DNA of 64,000 bases from positions 13,031 to 77,030 of the forward strand of contig CALADH010000089.1 of the NCBI GenBank assembly GCA_937890745.1, written 5' to 3'. The notes beneath the pieces are model-generated. The model did no database searches. It was not told where the DNA came from and was given only the letters and a program-made list of their open reading frames with translations. A program made the position numbers and the translations under genes. Of the stretch, positions 1 through 9,646 are shown piece after piece. The stretch comes from Scybalocola_A sp900557175. GTDB lineage: Bacteria > Bacillota > Clostridia > Lachnospirales > Lachnospiraceae. Numbering within the stretch: position 1 is the first letter of the stretch; each line of letters begins with the position of its first letter.

Positions 1-41
1 TGCCGTAAATTAGACGTTACCGTTAATACAACTTTTTTTCT

Positions 42-482
42 TCATTGCCTTTCCTCTCCGTCTGTAAACCGGAACTGATATTTGTCCGACATGATAAAAA
101 AGTCCACGCCGACCTTGCAAAGAAGTGTTCCATGTTCGTCTTTAATATATACCTCATAAACAGCAATTTTACGTCCGACGCGCACAGGCACACCCTCTGC
201 GATAATTTTATGAGACACACCGGCCATCGCACCTTTTAAATACTCAATATGCGATGACAGCGTCGTACATGTCACACCGGTCGATGCAAGTGCCGAACCG
301 GCAACCGTATCTGCCAGTGCAAAAAGGCAGCCGCCATGGACTGAACCGATTGGATTAAAATGCCGTTTTTCAAGTTCAATATAGCCTTCTGCCTCTCCGT
401 TGGCCACTTTTGTCATCACTATACCAATATCTTTTGCAAAGCCGTCAAATTGATTAAATTTTTCTATTGTATAACTGCTCAT
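42..482 (-). CDS. PaaI-family hotdog-fold thioesterase
   Basis: Small (146 aa) hotdog-fold protein of the PaaI/YigI acyl-CoA thioesterase family. The HGG signature of the family is visible in NPIGSVHGGCLFALAD, where substrate and catalytic residues usually lie; the rest shows the expected helix then strands (TLSSHIEYLKGA). It probably hydrolyses an aryl- or acyl-CoA thioester in the cytoplasm; the true substrate cannot be read. An in-frame TTG precedes the ATG by one codon; the ATG at 482 is preferred, but the ribosome binding site (GCGGGAT) is weak. It lies downstream of the crh-like gene, separated by a strong terminator, so it is probably a separate unit. Confidence 0.85.
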   Translation of the reverse strand: MSSYTIEKFNQFDGFAKDIGIVMTKVANGEAEGYIELEKRHFNPIGSVHGGCLFALADTVAGSALASTGVTCTTLSSHIEYLKGAMAGVSHKIIAEGVPVRVGRKIAVYEVYIKDEHGTLLCKVGVDFFIMSDKYQFRFTDGEERQ

Positions 483-543
483 CAAATCCCGCTTTCTTCT
501 GTCTTTTACAAATCAAAAATCTGTCTTTTTATTATATTTTTAG

Positions 544-571
544 AAAAGGCTGTGCGGCAAGCCGCACAGCC
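544..571 (-). terminator. Intrinsic terminator after the crh-like gene
   Basis: Perfect 11-bp inverted repeat GGCTGTGCGGC / GCCGCACAGCC with a 2-base spacer at 548-571, followed on the minus strand by a run of T. It ends the hprK...rapZ-whiA-crh run before the thioesterase gene. Confidence 0.85.
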
Positions 572-593
572 ATCATACTTTACTTTGTTGCAT

Positions 594-851
594 TTATTCT
601 GTCTTCATTAAATAACGTGTAATATCTTCAACTGCTTTTTCTTCATCGGCACCGTCAGCAATAATTGTCAACGTCTCGCCCTCTGCAATTCCAAGACTCA
701 TCATCCCCATAATACTCTTAGCATTAACCTTCTTCTCTGCGATTTCCACATAAATCCGGCTTTCATACTGGCTGGCAACCTGTACTAATAAAGCAACCGG
801 TCTTGCTTCTAATCCTGTTGGAATACTAATTGTAATATCTTTAGAAATCAT
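594..851 (-). CDS. crh: Crh-like HPr paralogue (Glu15 in place of His15)
   Basis: HPr-fold protein of 85 aa, the normal length. The catalytic His15 that receives phosphate from enzyme I is replaced by Glu: the motif reads GLEARPV, not GLHARPA. The regulatory Ser46 is intact (AKSIMGMMSLG). B. subtilis Crh likewise lacks His15 (it has Gln) and works only in catabolite repression after Ser46 phosphorylation by HprK. The gene also sits where crh does in B. subtilis, right after rapZ and whiA, and hprK is upstream in the same run. Inference: a regulatory protein and CcpA cofactor that cannot act in PTS phosphotransfer. SD GCGAGG precedes the ATG. Confidence 0.85.
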   Translation of the reverse strand: MISKDITISIPTGLEARPVALLVQVASQYESRIYVEIAEKKVNAKSIMGMMSLGIAEGETLTIIADGADEEKAVEDITRYLMKTE

Positions 852-874
852 AAAACGTACCTCGCCTTTCTTAC

Positions 875-1837
875 TCAGATGGGTTCATTCCCACCTCTAA
901 GCTCATTAGCTATTTGACTTAACTTTCGTAACCGATGATTGACACCTGACTTACTTACAGGCGTGCTTAGCAGTTTACCCAACTCCTGTAAGGTGGCCTC
1001 CGGATAGGACAGCCGCAGAATTGCCATCTCCTGCAGCGCTTCTGATAATTCCCCGAAGCCTACCGTATTCTTAATGTAAGTTATGTCTTCAACCTGCTTT
1101 ACCGCGGCAGACACTGTCTTATTAATGTTTGCCGTCTCACAGTTCACCTGCCGGTTGACACTGTTACGTATTTCCTTTGCAATGCGGATATTTTCCAACG
1201 CCATCAGGGCATTGTGTGCCTCCATGATGTTCAGCATATCAACAATCTGAGAGCCTTCCTTCACGTAAACGACATAGTACTTTTTACGCAAAATAATCTT
1301 TGCGTCAATATCAAAAGAAACCATCAGAGCTCTTAAAAACTCCGCTTTTTGTTCGTCTGCGCAGGCAATCTCAAAATGGTAAGTTTTTTTTGGATCACTG
1401 ATTGAGCCGAAAGCCAAAAAACATCCTCTCAAAAAAGCGCGCCGGCAGCATGGGCTCTGAATGATAATGTTATCTGTGAGGGAACAATTTTCCTCAATCT
1501 CACCGTCCGGCGTCATCAATCTGGCCGCCATTAAAATTTTCCGGGACAGTGTATCATCAGCTACCGCTACTGTATAAACTCTGCTCTTTTTCAGGAAAAC
1601 ATTGCGTTTAACACTGACATCGCTATTTATATTAAATGATTTTTGTAATAATGTAAAGTACTTTCTTGCAACAAATATATTTTCTGTATGAATTTTTGTA
1701 TAAATCCGACCTTTTTCTGTATAAATAACCCTGCCGCACATTCCAAAAATCGCTGCAATTTCTGCAATCTGACAATGTCTTGCCTCCGGAATATGATTGG
1801 AAAGCTCCTCTCTGACTCTGCTTGAAAATGACATCAT
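875..1837 (-). CDS. whiA: DNA-binding protein WhiA
   Basis: WhiA: N-terminal LAGLIDADG-like domain (roughly residues 1-200) and C-terminal helix-turn-helix (YPEATLQELGKLL...VSKSGVNHRLRKL). In Firmicutes it affects cell division and chromosome segregation; in Streptomyces it controls sporulation. Start choice: a GTG at 1846 overlaps the rapZ stop as GTGA, while ATG-ATG at 1837/1834 lies just after AGAGG and gives the usual MSFS N-terminus; the ATG is preferred. Tight coupling with rapZ indicates one operon. Confidence 0.93.
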   Translation of the reverse strand: MMSFSSRVREELSNHIPEARHCQIAEIAAIFGMCGRVIYTEKGRIYTKIHTENIFVARKYFTLLQKSFNINSDVSVKRNVFLKKSRVYTVAVADDTLSRKILMAARLMTPDGEIEENCSLTDNIIIQSPCCRRAFLRGCFLAFGSISDPKKTYHFEIACADEQKAEFLRALMVSFDIDAKIILRKKYYVVYVKEGSQIVDMLNIMEAHNALMALENIRIAKEIRNSVNRQVNCETANINKTVSAAVKQVEDITYIKNTVGFGELSEALQEMAILRLSYPEATLQELGKLLSTPVSKSGVNHRLRKLSQIANELRGGNEPI

Positions 1838-1842
1838 GCCTC

Positions 1843-2718
1843 TCACTTTCTATAATAACTGTCCTTTTCGATATCTCTGTGCTCAACCTTCAACCCATAT
1901 TCCATTGACTTTAAACGGCTATAGAGCGCATTTGCAAGCGTCACCGACCGGTGCTTGCCTCCGGTACAGCCGATGCTTATGACAAGCTGGTTTTTCCCCT
2001 CAGCCACATAGTTTGGAATAAGAAAGCGTACCATATCCTCAAGCTTATCCAAAAACTCACCCGACAGCGGCGACTGCATGACATAATCATACACGGCCTT
2101 GTCATTGCCTGTCTGCGGCCGCATCGAATCAATATAATACGGATTCGGCAAAAAACGGACATCAAATACAAGGTCAGAATCTGACGGAATACCGTATTTA
2201 AAACCAAATGAAAGAATCGTCACAAAAAAGTTACTGTAATTTTTATGATTATCTACAAAAATTTTAAAAACCTCGCCGCGAAGCTCTCTTGTCAGCAGCT
2301 GGCTTGTGTCAATAATATAGTCTGCCTTCTTTCTGAAAGCCGCCATCTTCTGACGTTCAACCGCAATGCCGTCCTCAATACGCCCATTGCCTGAAAGAGG
2401 ATGTGAGCGTCTTGTTTCTTTGTAACGTTTGACAAGCACTTTGTCATCACATTCCAAATAAAGAATCTCATAATCAATATTCGTACCGGCAAGGCTTTTA
2501 AGCGCCTCACCCATAAATTCAAGTCCCTCGCCGTTTCTTATATCAATACCGAGGGCAACTTTTTCCATTGCCGCAGTTTCACCACAGGCAATTTCTGCAA
2601 ATTTTGAAATAAGTGATACCGGCAGGTTATCGACGCAAAAGTAACCTGCGTCTTCAAGCATTTTTAATACCGAGCTTTTCCCCGCGCCGGACATTCCTGT
2701 TACAATTACAAACCGCAT
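1843..2718 (-). CDS. rapZ: RapZ/YvcJ nucleotide-binding protein
   Basis: RapZ family (YvcJ in Bacillus), 291 aa. A Walker A P-loop GMSGAGKS lies at residues 8-15, and the C-terminal domain carries the conserved IGCTGGKHRS motif. In E. coli it is an RNase adapter controlling GlmS mRNA; in Bacillus it hydrolyses GTP/ATP and affects competence. SD AGGAG is five bases before the ATG. The yvcK gene that usually sits between rapZ and whiA is absent; here rapZ follows murB and overlaps whiA. Confidence 0.93.
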   Translation of the reverse strand: MRFVIVTGMSGAGKSSVLKMLEDAGYFCVDNLPVSLISKFAEIACGETAAMEKVALGIDIRNGEGLEFMGEALKSLAGTNIDYEILYLECDDKVLVKRYKETRRSHPLSGNGRIEDGIAVERQKMAAFRKKADYIIDTSQLLTRELRGEVFKIFVDNHKNYSNFFVTILSFGFKYGIPSDSDLVFDVRFLPNPYYIDSMRPQTGNDKAVYDYVMQSPLSGEFLDKLEDMVRFLIPNYVAEGKNQLVISIGCTGGKHRSVTLANALYSRLKSMEYGLKVEHRDIEKDSYYRK

Positions 2719-2767
2719 TTTTACTCCTGTCTTTTTGGCAGCGGACGAATGCCCACGCCAAAGTATA

Positions 2768-3694
2768 TCAAAACTCTCCGAGCATTTTTACTTCCATTTC
2801 CAAATCAACACCGGCCATTGCTTTTACTCTTTTTTGAATCTCGCGAATAAGTCCAAGCACATCTGCCGCTGTCGCACCGCCTTTATTAATGACAAAACCG
2901 CCGTGCTTTTCGGAAACCATGGCACCGCCGACACTAAAACCTCGAAGTCCCGCGTCACTTATGAGCTTTCCTGCAAAATAGCCCTCCGGCCGCTTAAATG
3001 TGCTTCCCGCGCTCGGATATTCCAACGGCTGCTTTGCGCGCCGCTGGCTGTTAAGCTCATTCATTTTGTCATAAATTTCTTCTTTATCGCCGCGTGAAAG
3101 CACAAGCGATGCTTTAAGTACGATATAATTTTTCTTTTGGATAACACTTGTGCGATAGCCTAAATCAAGCGCCTCTTTTTTTATATCATAAATATTTCCG
3201 TCTGCATCCATCACGCAGGCAGAAACAGCACAATGGCTCATCTCACCGCCGTAAGCGCCGGCATTCATTGTCATCGCACCGCCGAAGGTTCCCGGAATGC
3301 CCGAAGCAAACTCAAACCCCGTAAGTCCTTCACCGGCAATTTTTTGTGCGAGAGCTGAAAGCATCACGCCCGCTCCGGCCGTCACCGTCACACTGCCGTC
3401 GCCATTATCTTTAAATGTCACTTCGTCCATCGTATGATAAATTTGAAAAACAACGCCTCTGATGCCTTTATCGCCAACAAGCAGATTACTGCCATTACCT
3501 ATGACATAAAACGGCACCGAAGCATCATGGCAAAGCCTTATGGCTTTTGCAAAGACCGTTTCACCGGCAGGCGTCACAAAAACATCCGCCGGTCCTCCGA
3601 TTTTAAATGTTGTATGCGCTGACATCGGCTCGTCGTACAAAACAGACGAAGCCCCTGCAATGCGCTCCAATTCAGCTTTAAATTGATGATTCAT
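2768..3694 (-). CDS. murB: UDP-N-acetylenolpyruvoylglucosamine reductase MurB
   Basis: MurB, FAD-dependent reductase making UDP-MurNAc for peptidoglycan. Visible FAD-binding motifs are VIGNGSNLLV and GIPGTFGGAMTMNAGAYGGE. The C-terminal motif AGSTFKRPEGYFAGKLI has Ser in the position of the proton-donating residue, and a conserved Glu lies near the C-terminus. Length 308 aa fits the shorter Gram-positive type. AGGAG overlaps the end of the ROK kinase gene three bases upstream, so translation is coupled. Confidence 0.95.
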   Translation of the reverse strand: MNHQFKAELERIAGASSVLYDEPMSAHTTFKIGGPADVFVTPAGETVFAKAIRLCHDASVPFYVIGNGSNLLVGDKGIRGVVFQIYHTMDEVTFKDNGDGSVTVTAGAGVMLSALAQKIAGEGLTGFEFASGIPGTFGGAMTMNAGAYGGEMSHCAVSACVMDADGNIYDIKKEALDLGYRTSVIQKKNYIVLKASLVLSRGDKEEIYDKMNELNSQRRAKQPLEYPSAGSTFKRPEGYFAGKLISDAGLRGFSVGGAMVSEKHGGFVINKGGATAADVLGLIREIQKRVKAMAGVDLEMEVKMLGEF

Positions 3695-3697
3695 AAA

Positions 3698-4651
3698 TTA
3701 TTCTCCTAAGCTGAGCACAAGTCTTGCCGCGCCGACCATGCCCGCATCATTACCAAGCAGCGCCAGTGCAAACTCTGTATCTTTTACAGCATGGAAGCTT
3801 TTTGCCTTATATTTTTCACGGATAACATCAATTAAATATTCTCCGGCTTTTGAAACACCGCCGCCGATAACAAAAATTTCAGGATTTAATACAGCGCCGA
3901 TGGCTGCCAGCGCACTGCCAAGATAACCTGACATTATATCAACAACCTCTTTTGCAGCCGCATCGCCGGCTTTAGCCGCATCAAAAACAGATTTTGCTGA
4001 AACCTCAGGAAGGCTTCTTAAAGACGTCTCCTTATCTGTCTCCTCAAGCATACGCTTTGCAAGCTTTACGACGCCTGTTGCCGATGCCACCTGTTCAAGA
4101 CAGCCGCGGTTGCCGCATCCGCACACACCAATGACATCTTTTTCATCCACAACATTCATATGACCGATCTCGCCGGCTGCACCGCACGTTCCCGATACGA
4201 TTTTGCCGTCAAGAATAATACCGCCGCCGACGCCTGTGCCAAGCGTTACCATCACCATATTGGAATGACCGCGGCCGCCGCCAAGCCACTGCTCGCCGAG
4301 TGCTGCCACATTAGCGTCATTGCCGGCCTTTACAGGAAGTCCGAGCATATCAGAAAGCGCTGTTTCCACATTGAATACACCCCAGCCTAAATTGACGCAC
4401 ATAAGCACTGTACCGTCAGCTTTTACAGGACCCGGCACACCAAGTCCGACACCGACGACATCTTCTTTCTTATAACCTCTTTTTTCAATCGCATTTTCAA
4501 TAGACTCTGCAATATCGTCTAAAATATGCATGCCGTTATCTTCAGTTCTTGTCTTAATTTCCCACTTATCAATAATTTTTCCGATTGTTGAAATAATACC
4601 AATCTTAACGGTTGTACCTCCGATATCAACACCAAAACAAATCTTACTCAT
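3698..4651 (-). CDS. glcK: ROK-family glucokinase
   Basis: ROK-family sugar kinase, 317 aa. It begins with the phosphate-1 ATP motif CFGVDIGGTTVKIGI. It has the catalytic region GNDANVAALGE and the ROK zinc motif CGCGNRGCLEQVAS. Most likely glucokinase (glucose to glucose-6-phosphate, cytoplasm). Placement between hprK and murB links it to carbon control and cell-wall precursor supply. Specificity for glucose over N-acetylmannosamine is inferred from family and length. Confidence 0.9.
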   Translation of the reverse strand: MSKICFGVDIGGTTVKIGIISTIGKIIDKWEIKTRTEDNGMHILDDIAESIENAIEKRGYKKEDVVGVGLGVPGPVKADGTVLMCVNLGWGVFNVETALSDMLGLPVKAGNDANVAALGEQWLGGGRGHSNMVMVTLGTGVGGGIILDGKIVSGTCGAAGEIGHMNVVDEKDVIGVCGCGNRGCLEQVASATGVVKLAKRMLEETDKETSLRSLPEVSAKSVFDAAKAGDAAAKEVVDIMSGYLGSALAAIGAVLNPEIFVIGGGVSKAGEYLIDVIREKYKAKSFHAVKDTEFALALLGNDAGMVGAARLVLSLGE

Positions 4652-4676
4652 CTTAAATTTCCTCCCTTAATTTTAC

Positions 4677-5636
4677 TTATCTGTCCTCGTCGCGTTTTTT
4701 CTGAAGATTTCCTGTCACACGCCGGTAAAGCTCATGTGCAGCATTGTAGCCCATCTTTTTCTGACGGTAATTAACCGCTGCAGATTCAACAATAATTGCA
4801 AGATTTCTGCCCGGACGGATCGGAATCGAATGGCAGACAACCTTTTCACCGAGAAACTCTGTATAATTTTCCTCAAGTCCAAGGCGGTCATATTCTTTTT
4901 CTCTGTCCCATTCCTCAAGCTTAATGACCAGGTCGATGCGCTGTGTTTCCTTAACACTTTCAACACCAAAAAGTGTCTTTACATCAATGATACCGATACC
5001 GCGCAGCTCGATAAAGTAGCGTGTGATTTCCGGCGCACGGCCAATCAGACGGTTATCTCCGACGCGCTTGATTTCAACGACATCATCCGAAACAAGACGG
5101 TGTCCGCGCTTAATAAGCTCAAGCGCCGCCTCGCTCTTACCGATACCGCTCTCACCGATAATAAGCACACCCTCGCCATATACATCCACGAGCACGCCGT
5201 GAATTGAAATTCTCGGCGCCAGTTCTTCATTGAGTACATAAATAAGCTTTACAGTAAATGCCGATGTCTCCTGACTTGTAGAAAGCACCGGAATATTATA
5301 CTTTTCACCCAAATCGATCACTTTCTGGCACGGCTGCAGATCGCGGCAATAGACAAGACACGGAATGCCTTTCTGAAACATCTTTTCAATCATCTCTGCG
5401 CCCTGATCCTCATAAACTTTTGAAATATATGAATATTCCACATTTCCGATAATCTGCACCCGGTGATTGTCAAAATTATCAAAAAATCCTGCCAGCTGCA
5501 GCGCCGGACGGTTAATATCTGTTTCATTGACTAAAATCTTTTCTGTATTAATATTTTCTGTCAGATTTTTAAGCCCTGTCCGCTCAATAATACGACTTAA
5601 CTTTACACTGTAGCTCGCCTTCATATCATCAAACAT
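4677..5636 (-). CDS. hprK: HPr kinase/phosphorylase HprK
   Basis: Bifunctional Ser kinase/phosphorylase of HPr and Crh, 319 aa. The N-terminal domain is followed by the P-loop GESGIGKSEAALEL (about residues 160-173), and the C-terminal region has the HprK signature around ELRGIGIIDV and IRPGRNLAIIVE. It senses ATP, phosphate and fructose-1,6-bisphosphate and sets carbon catabolite repression. Its likely substrate here, the Crh-like protein with intact Ser46, is encoded downstream in the same run. Strong AGGAGG site. Confidence 0.96.
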   Translation of the reverse strand: MFDDMKASYSVKLSRIIERTGLKNLTENINTEKILVNETDINRPALQLAGFFDNFDNHRVQIIGNVEYSYISKVYEDQGAEMIEKMFQKGIPCLVYCRDLQPCQKVIDLGEKYNIPVLSTSQETSAFTVKLIYVLNEELAPRISIHGVLVDVYGEGVLIIGESGIGKSEAALELIKRGHRLVSDDVVEIKRVGDNRLIGRAPEITRYFIELRGIGIIDVKTLFGVESVKETQRIDLVIKLEEWDREKEYDRLGLEENYTEFLGEKVVCHSIPIRPGRNLAIIVESAAVNYRQKKMGYNAAHELYRRVTGNLQKKRDEDR

Positions 5637-5724
5637 ACGTTCTCCTCCTTAGACTTCCGTAGTTTTTTTAATCATATCATAAATTTACGCTTTTAACAAT
5701 CCAAAAGTGCGCGCTTATGTGCGG

Positions 5725-7587
5725 TCATGTGCGGTGAAAAAACTGCCATACTGACCGGGCGGCATTTTCACTCATGCCGTCGACGGCAGCCAGCGCCTCC
5801 ACCGGCGCCTCGGCAATTTTTTGTATTTCACCAAAATGGCGCATCAGTGCTTTTCGCCGCACCGGACCAATGCCTTCAATGTCATCAAGCACTGATTTAA
5901 TCTGGCTTTTACTTCGCAGGCTTCTGTGGTATTCAATGGCAAAGCGGTGCGCCTCATCCTGAATACGTGTAATAAGCTTAAAGCTTTCCGAATTTTTATC
6001 AATTGGAATTTCCACATTATGATAATAAAGGCCTCTTGTCCTGTGGTTATCGTCCTTCACCATGCCGCACACCGGAATATGAATATTCAGCGACTGAAGC
6101 ACTTCAAGCGCAATGTTGACCTGACCTCTGCCGCCGTCCATCATAATCAAATCCGGAAATACGCTAAAGCTGCCCATCGCCATATCCATCTGCTTTTTTT
6201 CAAGCTCTTTTTGCTCCTCAAGGCCGTGGGTAAAACGTCTTGTGAGTACCTCCCGCATTGAACGGTAATCGTCCTGACCGGCGAAACTTTTAATTTTAAA
6301 CTTTCTGTAAGCGTTGCGCTTTGGTTTTCCGTTTTCATAAACAATCATTGATCCGACATTTTCAAAGCCGCTAATGTTTGAAATATCAAACGCCTCAATG
6401 CGGACAATGGACGCAATGTCAAGCATCTTTGCAATGCTTTTAACGGCGCCGACAGTTTTTGCTTCCTCACGCTTAATTTTTTCACTGTCCTTATTGAGAA
6501 CAAGACTGGCATTCTCATAAGCCAGCTCGACAAGACGCTCTTTTTGTCCCTTTTGCGGCACACGGATATTAACTTTTTGTCCGCGGCGTTTTGACAGCCA
6601 CTGGGTGATCACAGCTTCATCATTGATTGGCTCCTGCAGCAAAAGTTCCTTCGGCACAAATGGCGTCCCCGCATAAAACTGTTTAATAAAAGCAGTCATC
6701 ACCTCACTGCGCGTATCATTTTGCACGCCGGTCACATAAAAATGCTCACGACCGATCAGTTTTCCGTTTCTCACAAAGAACACCTGCACTACCGCCTCAT
6801 CACCGGCTCTTGCAAAGGCAATAATATCTCTGTCCTCCATCTGTGAACTTGTAATTTTCTGCTTTTCGGCCACATGCTTCACACTATTTAAAAGTTCCCT
6901 GTATTCAATCGCCTTTTCAAAATCAAGGGCATCCGAGGCCGCCTGCATCTTTGTCTGAAGCATATCCATAACCTCGCTGTAATTGCCATTTAAAAATGAC
7001 AGCACGCCTTTGACAGATGCTCTGTAATCCTCCTGCGAAATATATCCCTGACACGGCCCGTCACACTGGTGGATATGATAATAAAGACAAGGCCGCTCCT
7101 TTCCCGTGTCCCTCGGAAGCACACGCTGGCAGCTCCGTATTTTATAAATTTTCTGCAAAAGCTCTATCGTGTCCTTGACAGCGCCCGCACTCGTAAAAGG
7201 TCCAAAATACCTTGCCTTATCTTTTTTCATTTTCCGTGAAAAAAGCACTCGCGGATAAGGCTCATTCACTGTCACTTTAATATACGGATACGTTTTATCA
7301 TCCTTAAGCATCGTATTATACTTCGGCCGGTGCTCCTTGATCAGATTACACTCAAGCACAAGCGCCTCCAGCTCCGAATCCGTCACAATATACTCAAACC
7401 GTACAATTTTGCTAACCATCTGCTGTATTTTCGGCGTCAGATTTCTGCTGCTTTGAAAATACTGGCGCACTCTGTTTTTAAGACTGATGGCCTTTCCGAC
7501 GTAAATAATGTCATCATGGGCGTCATGCATAATATAAACGCCCGGCTCCTTCGGCAGTTTTTTTAATTCTTCCTCAATATTAAACAT
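5725..7587 (-). CDS. uvrC: Excinuclease ABC subunit UvrC
   Basis: UvrC nuclease of nucleotide excision repair, 620 aa. It has an N-terminal GIY-YIG nuclease (PGVYIMHD...IIYVGKA), a UVR motif binding UvrB (ALDFEKAIEYRELL), an RNase-H-like endonuclease domain (FDISNISG, MMDGGRGQVNIA) and a C-terminal helix-hairpin-helix pair (IEGIGPVRRKALMRHFG). Complete, with AGAGGAG before the ATG. It precedes hprK by 88 bases on the same strand. Confidence 0.97.
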   Translation of the reverse strand: MFNIEEELKKLPKEPGVYIMHDAHDDIIYVGKAISLKNRVRQYFQSSRNLTPKIQQMVSKIVRFEYIVTDSELEALVLECNLIKEHRPKYNTMLKDDKTYPYIKVTVNEPYPRVLFSRKMKKDKARYFGPFTSAGAVKDTIELLQKIYKIRSCQRVLPRDTGKERPCLYYHIHQCDGPCQGYISQEDYRASVKGVLSFLNGNYSEVMDMLQTKMQAASDALDFEKAIEYRELLNSVKHVAEKQKITSSQMEDRDIIAFARAGDEAVVQVFFVRNGKLIGREHFYVTGVQNDTRSEVMTAFIKQFYAGTPFVPKELLLQEPINDEAVITQWLSKRRGQKVNIRVPQKGQKERLVELAYENASLVLNKDSEKIKREEAKTVGAVKSIAKMLDIASIVRIEAFDISNISGFENVGSMIVYENGKPKRNAYRKFKIKSFAGQDDYRSMREVLTRRFTHGLEEQKELEKKQMDMAMGSFSVFPDLIMMDGGRGQVNIALEVLQSLNIHIPVCGMVKDDNHRTRGLYYHNVEIPIDKNSESFKLITRIQDEAHRFAIEYHRSLRSKSQIKSVLDDIEGIGPVRRKALMRHFGEIQKIAEAPVEALAAVDGMSENAARSVWQFFHRT

Positions 7588-7665
7588 CGCATTCTCCTCT
7601 ATCCAACCGGCGCCCCATTAAAAATCAATTTCCTGTCCAAAAAGCAAAAGGGCTTTCCTGTAAAC

Positions 7666-7709
7666 AAAAAATCCCAAAATGCACCGATATACGCCGCACT
7701 TCAGGATTT
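7666..7709 (-). terminator. Intrinsic terminator of ftsH
   Basis: A 14-bp stem with G-U wobbles (AAATCCTGAAGTGC pairing with GCATTTTGGGATTT) and a run of T on the minus strand, placed 15 bases after the ftsH stop codon. Confidence 0.75.
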
Positions 7710-7723
7710 TATAAATTGCGGTA

Positions 7724-9646
7724 TTATTTACCCGCATCTTCAATTTTTTCTAGTTTAACGCCGTTCTGACCGCTGTCGCCAATCAGAGGCTCACCTCTTT
7801 CGGCACGGACTTTGTTAAAAATATCCATAAATTCCTTGCCTGTAATTGTCTCTTTTTCAATAAGAAACTCTGAAATACGATCAAGGGCTTCCATATTTTC
7901 GCGAAGCAGCGTCACCGCTTTATCGTAAGCATCTTTAAGAAGCTTCATCACTTCCTTATCTATCTCACCTGCCGTCTCATCGCCGCAGTTTAAAACAGCA
8001 CGGCCGTCAAGATAACGGTTTTCAATGGATTCAAGCCCCATTAGCCCAAACTTATCCGACATACCATACATCGTCACCATACTGCGCGCAATGGAAGTGG
8101 CACGTTCAATATCATTGGAAGCGCCTGTTGTCACAGAATCAAACTTTACAAACTCTGCGGCACGGCCGCCGTATAAAACAACAAGCTCCTCCTCCATCTC
8201 TTTTTGAGACATCAAAAACTTTTCTTCCTCAGGCACCTGCATCGTGTAGCCGAGAGCGCCCATTGTCCTCGGAATAATTGTAATCTTCTGCACCGGCTCT
8301 GTATTTTTCTGAAGGGCCGCTGTCAGTGCATGTCCGACTTCATGATAGGAAACGATTTTTCTTTCCTTAGCGCTTAACACTCTGTCCTTCTTTGCCTTGC
8401 CGGCAATAACAACTTCCACCGATTCAAACAAATCACTCTGGGTCACAGCCATACGGCGGTGTCTTACGGCATTTAAAGCCGCCTCATTAATAATATTCGC
8501 CAAATCTGAACCGACTGCACCGCTTGTCGCCAGCGCAATCTCCTTAAAGTCAACGCTCTCATCCATGTTGACGCTCTTTGCATGAACCTTTAATGTATCA
8601 ATTCTGCCTTTTAAATCCGGTTTTTCAACAATAATACGTCTGTCAAAACGTCCCGGTCTTAAAAGTGCCTTATCAAGAATTTCCGGACGGTTCGTTGCCG
8701 CCAGAATAATAATACCTTTGGATGAATCAAAGCCGTCCATCTCAGACAAAAGCTGGTTCAACGTCTGCTCGCGCTCATCATTGCCGCCGCCATAAGCAGA
8801 ATCACGACGTTTACCGATAGCATCCAGCTCGTCAATAAAAATAATACACGGTGCTGACTGCTGGGCATTTTTAAACAAGTCACGGACACGGGAAGCGCCG
8901 ACGCCGACAAACATTTCTACAAAGTCTGAACCTGATAATGAATAAAACGGCACCCCGGCCTCACCGGCAACGGCCTTTGCAAGCAATGTCTTACCTGTTC
9001 CCGGAGGTCCCACAAGCAGCGCACCCTTTGGCAGCTTCGCGCCAATCTGCGTATACTTGCCCGGATAATGAAGAAAATCAACAATCTCGCGAAGGGATTC
9101 CTTTGCCTCCTCCTGTCCGGCCACATCCTTAAACAAGACACCTGTTTCTTTTTGCACATACATCTTTGCCGTACTCTTGCCAACGCCCATCATACCGCTG
9201 TTTTTTGAAACTGAACGGAATACGAAAAAGAAAATACCATATAAAATAATAAACGGAAGCACATATGCCAAAATCACATTAAGGATACCGGAGCTCTGAC
9301 TTGGAATTTCCTGAGTAAACTTTACACCTGCCTTCTCAAGTCTGTCTACAAGTTCTAAATCTGTAAAATAACCTGTATAATAAACTTTGGCTAAAACACC
9401 CTTCTCATCCTTTTTCTTGATTTCAAGTGTACCGTCAGTCGTACTTTTGACACTCTCAACCTCGTCTTTATCAAGCATTGTCAGAAATTCACTGTACGTA
9501 ATTTCCTCACGCTGGCTCTGCTTAATCTGATTCGCCAGCACATTAAATAAAACGAGAATGCCAAGAACGACGACAACGCCCACAATAGCAATGGTCATAT
9601 TTTTTTTGTTTTTATTTTTTTCATTATTTTGTTTATTGTCATTCAT
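7724..9646 (-). CDS. ftsH: ATP-dependent zinc metalloprotease FtsH
   Basis: Membrane-anchored AAA+ protease, 640 aa. Two N-terminal transmembrane segments (about 18-38 and 120-142) flank an extracellular domain. The AAA module follows (Walker A GPPGTGKT, Walker B IIFIDELDAIG, SRH region ATNRPEILDKALLRPGRFDR), then the zinc site HEVGH. It degrades misfolded membrane and short-lived regulatory proteins. The Shine-Dalgarno AAGGAG is 12 bases from the ATG, longer than normal, and a four-codon reading frame (ATG ATT CAT GAA TGA) begins at the better spacing and overlaps the true start. Confidence 0.97.
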   Translation of the reverse strand: MNDNKQNNEKNKNKKNMTIAIVGVVVVLGILVLFNVLANQIKQSQREEITYSEFLTMLDKDEVESVKSTTDGTLEIKKKDEKGVLAKVYYTGYFTDLELVDRLEKAGVKFTQEIPSQSSGILNVILAYVLPFIILYGIFFFVFRSVSKNSGMMGVGKSTAKMYVQKETGVLFKDVAGQEEAKESLREIVDFLHYPGKYTQIGAKLPKGALLVGPPGTGKTLLAKAVAGEAGVPFYSLSGSDFVEMFVGVGASRVRDLFKNAQQSAPCIIFIDELDAIGKRRDSAYGGGNDEREQTLNQLLSEMDGFDSSKGIIILAATNRPEILDKALLRPGRFDRRIIVEKPDLKGRIDTLKVHAKSVNMDESVDFKEIALATSGAVGSDLANIINEAALNAVRHRRMAVTQSDLFESVEVVIAGKAKKDRVLSAKERKIVSYHEVGHALTAALQKNTEPVQKITIIPRTMGALGYTMQVPEEEKFLMSQKEMEEELVVLYGGRAAEFVKFDSVTTGASNDIERATSIARSMVTMYGMSDKFGLMGLESIENRYLDGRAVLNCGDETAGEIDKEVMKLLKDAYDKAVTLLRENMEALDRISEFLIEKETITGKEFMDIFNKVRAERGEPLIGDSGQNGVKLEKIEDAGK

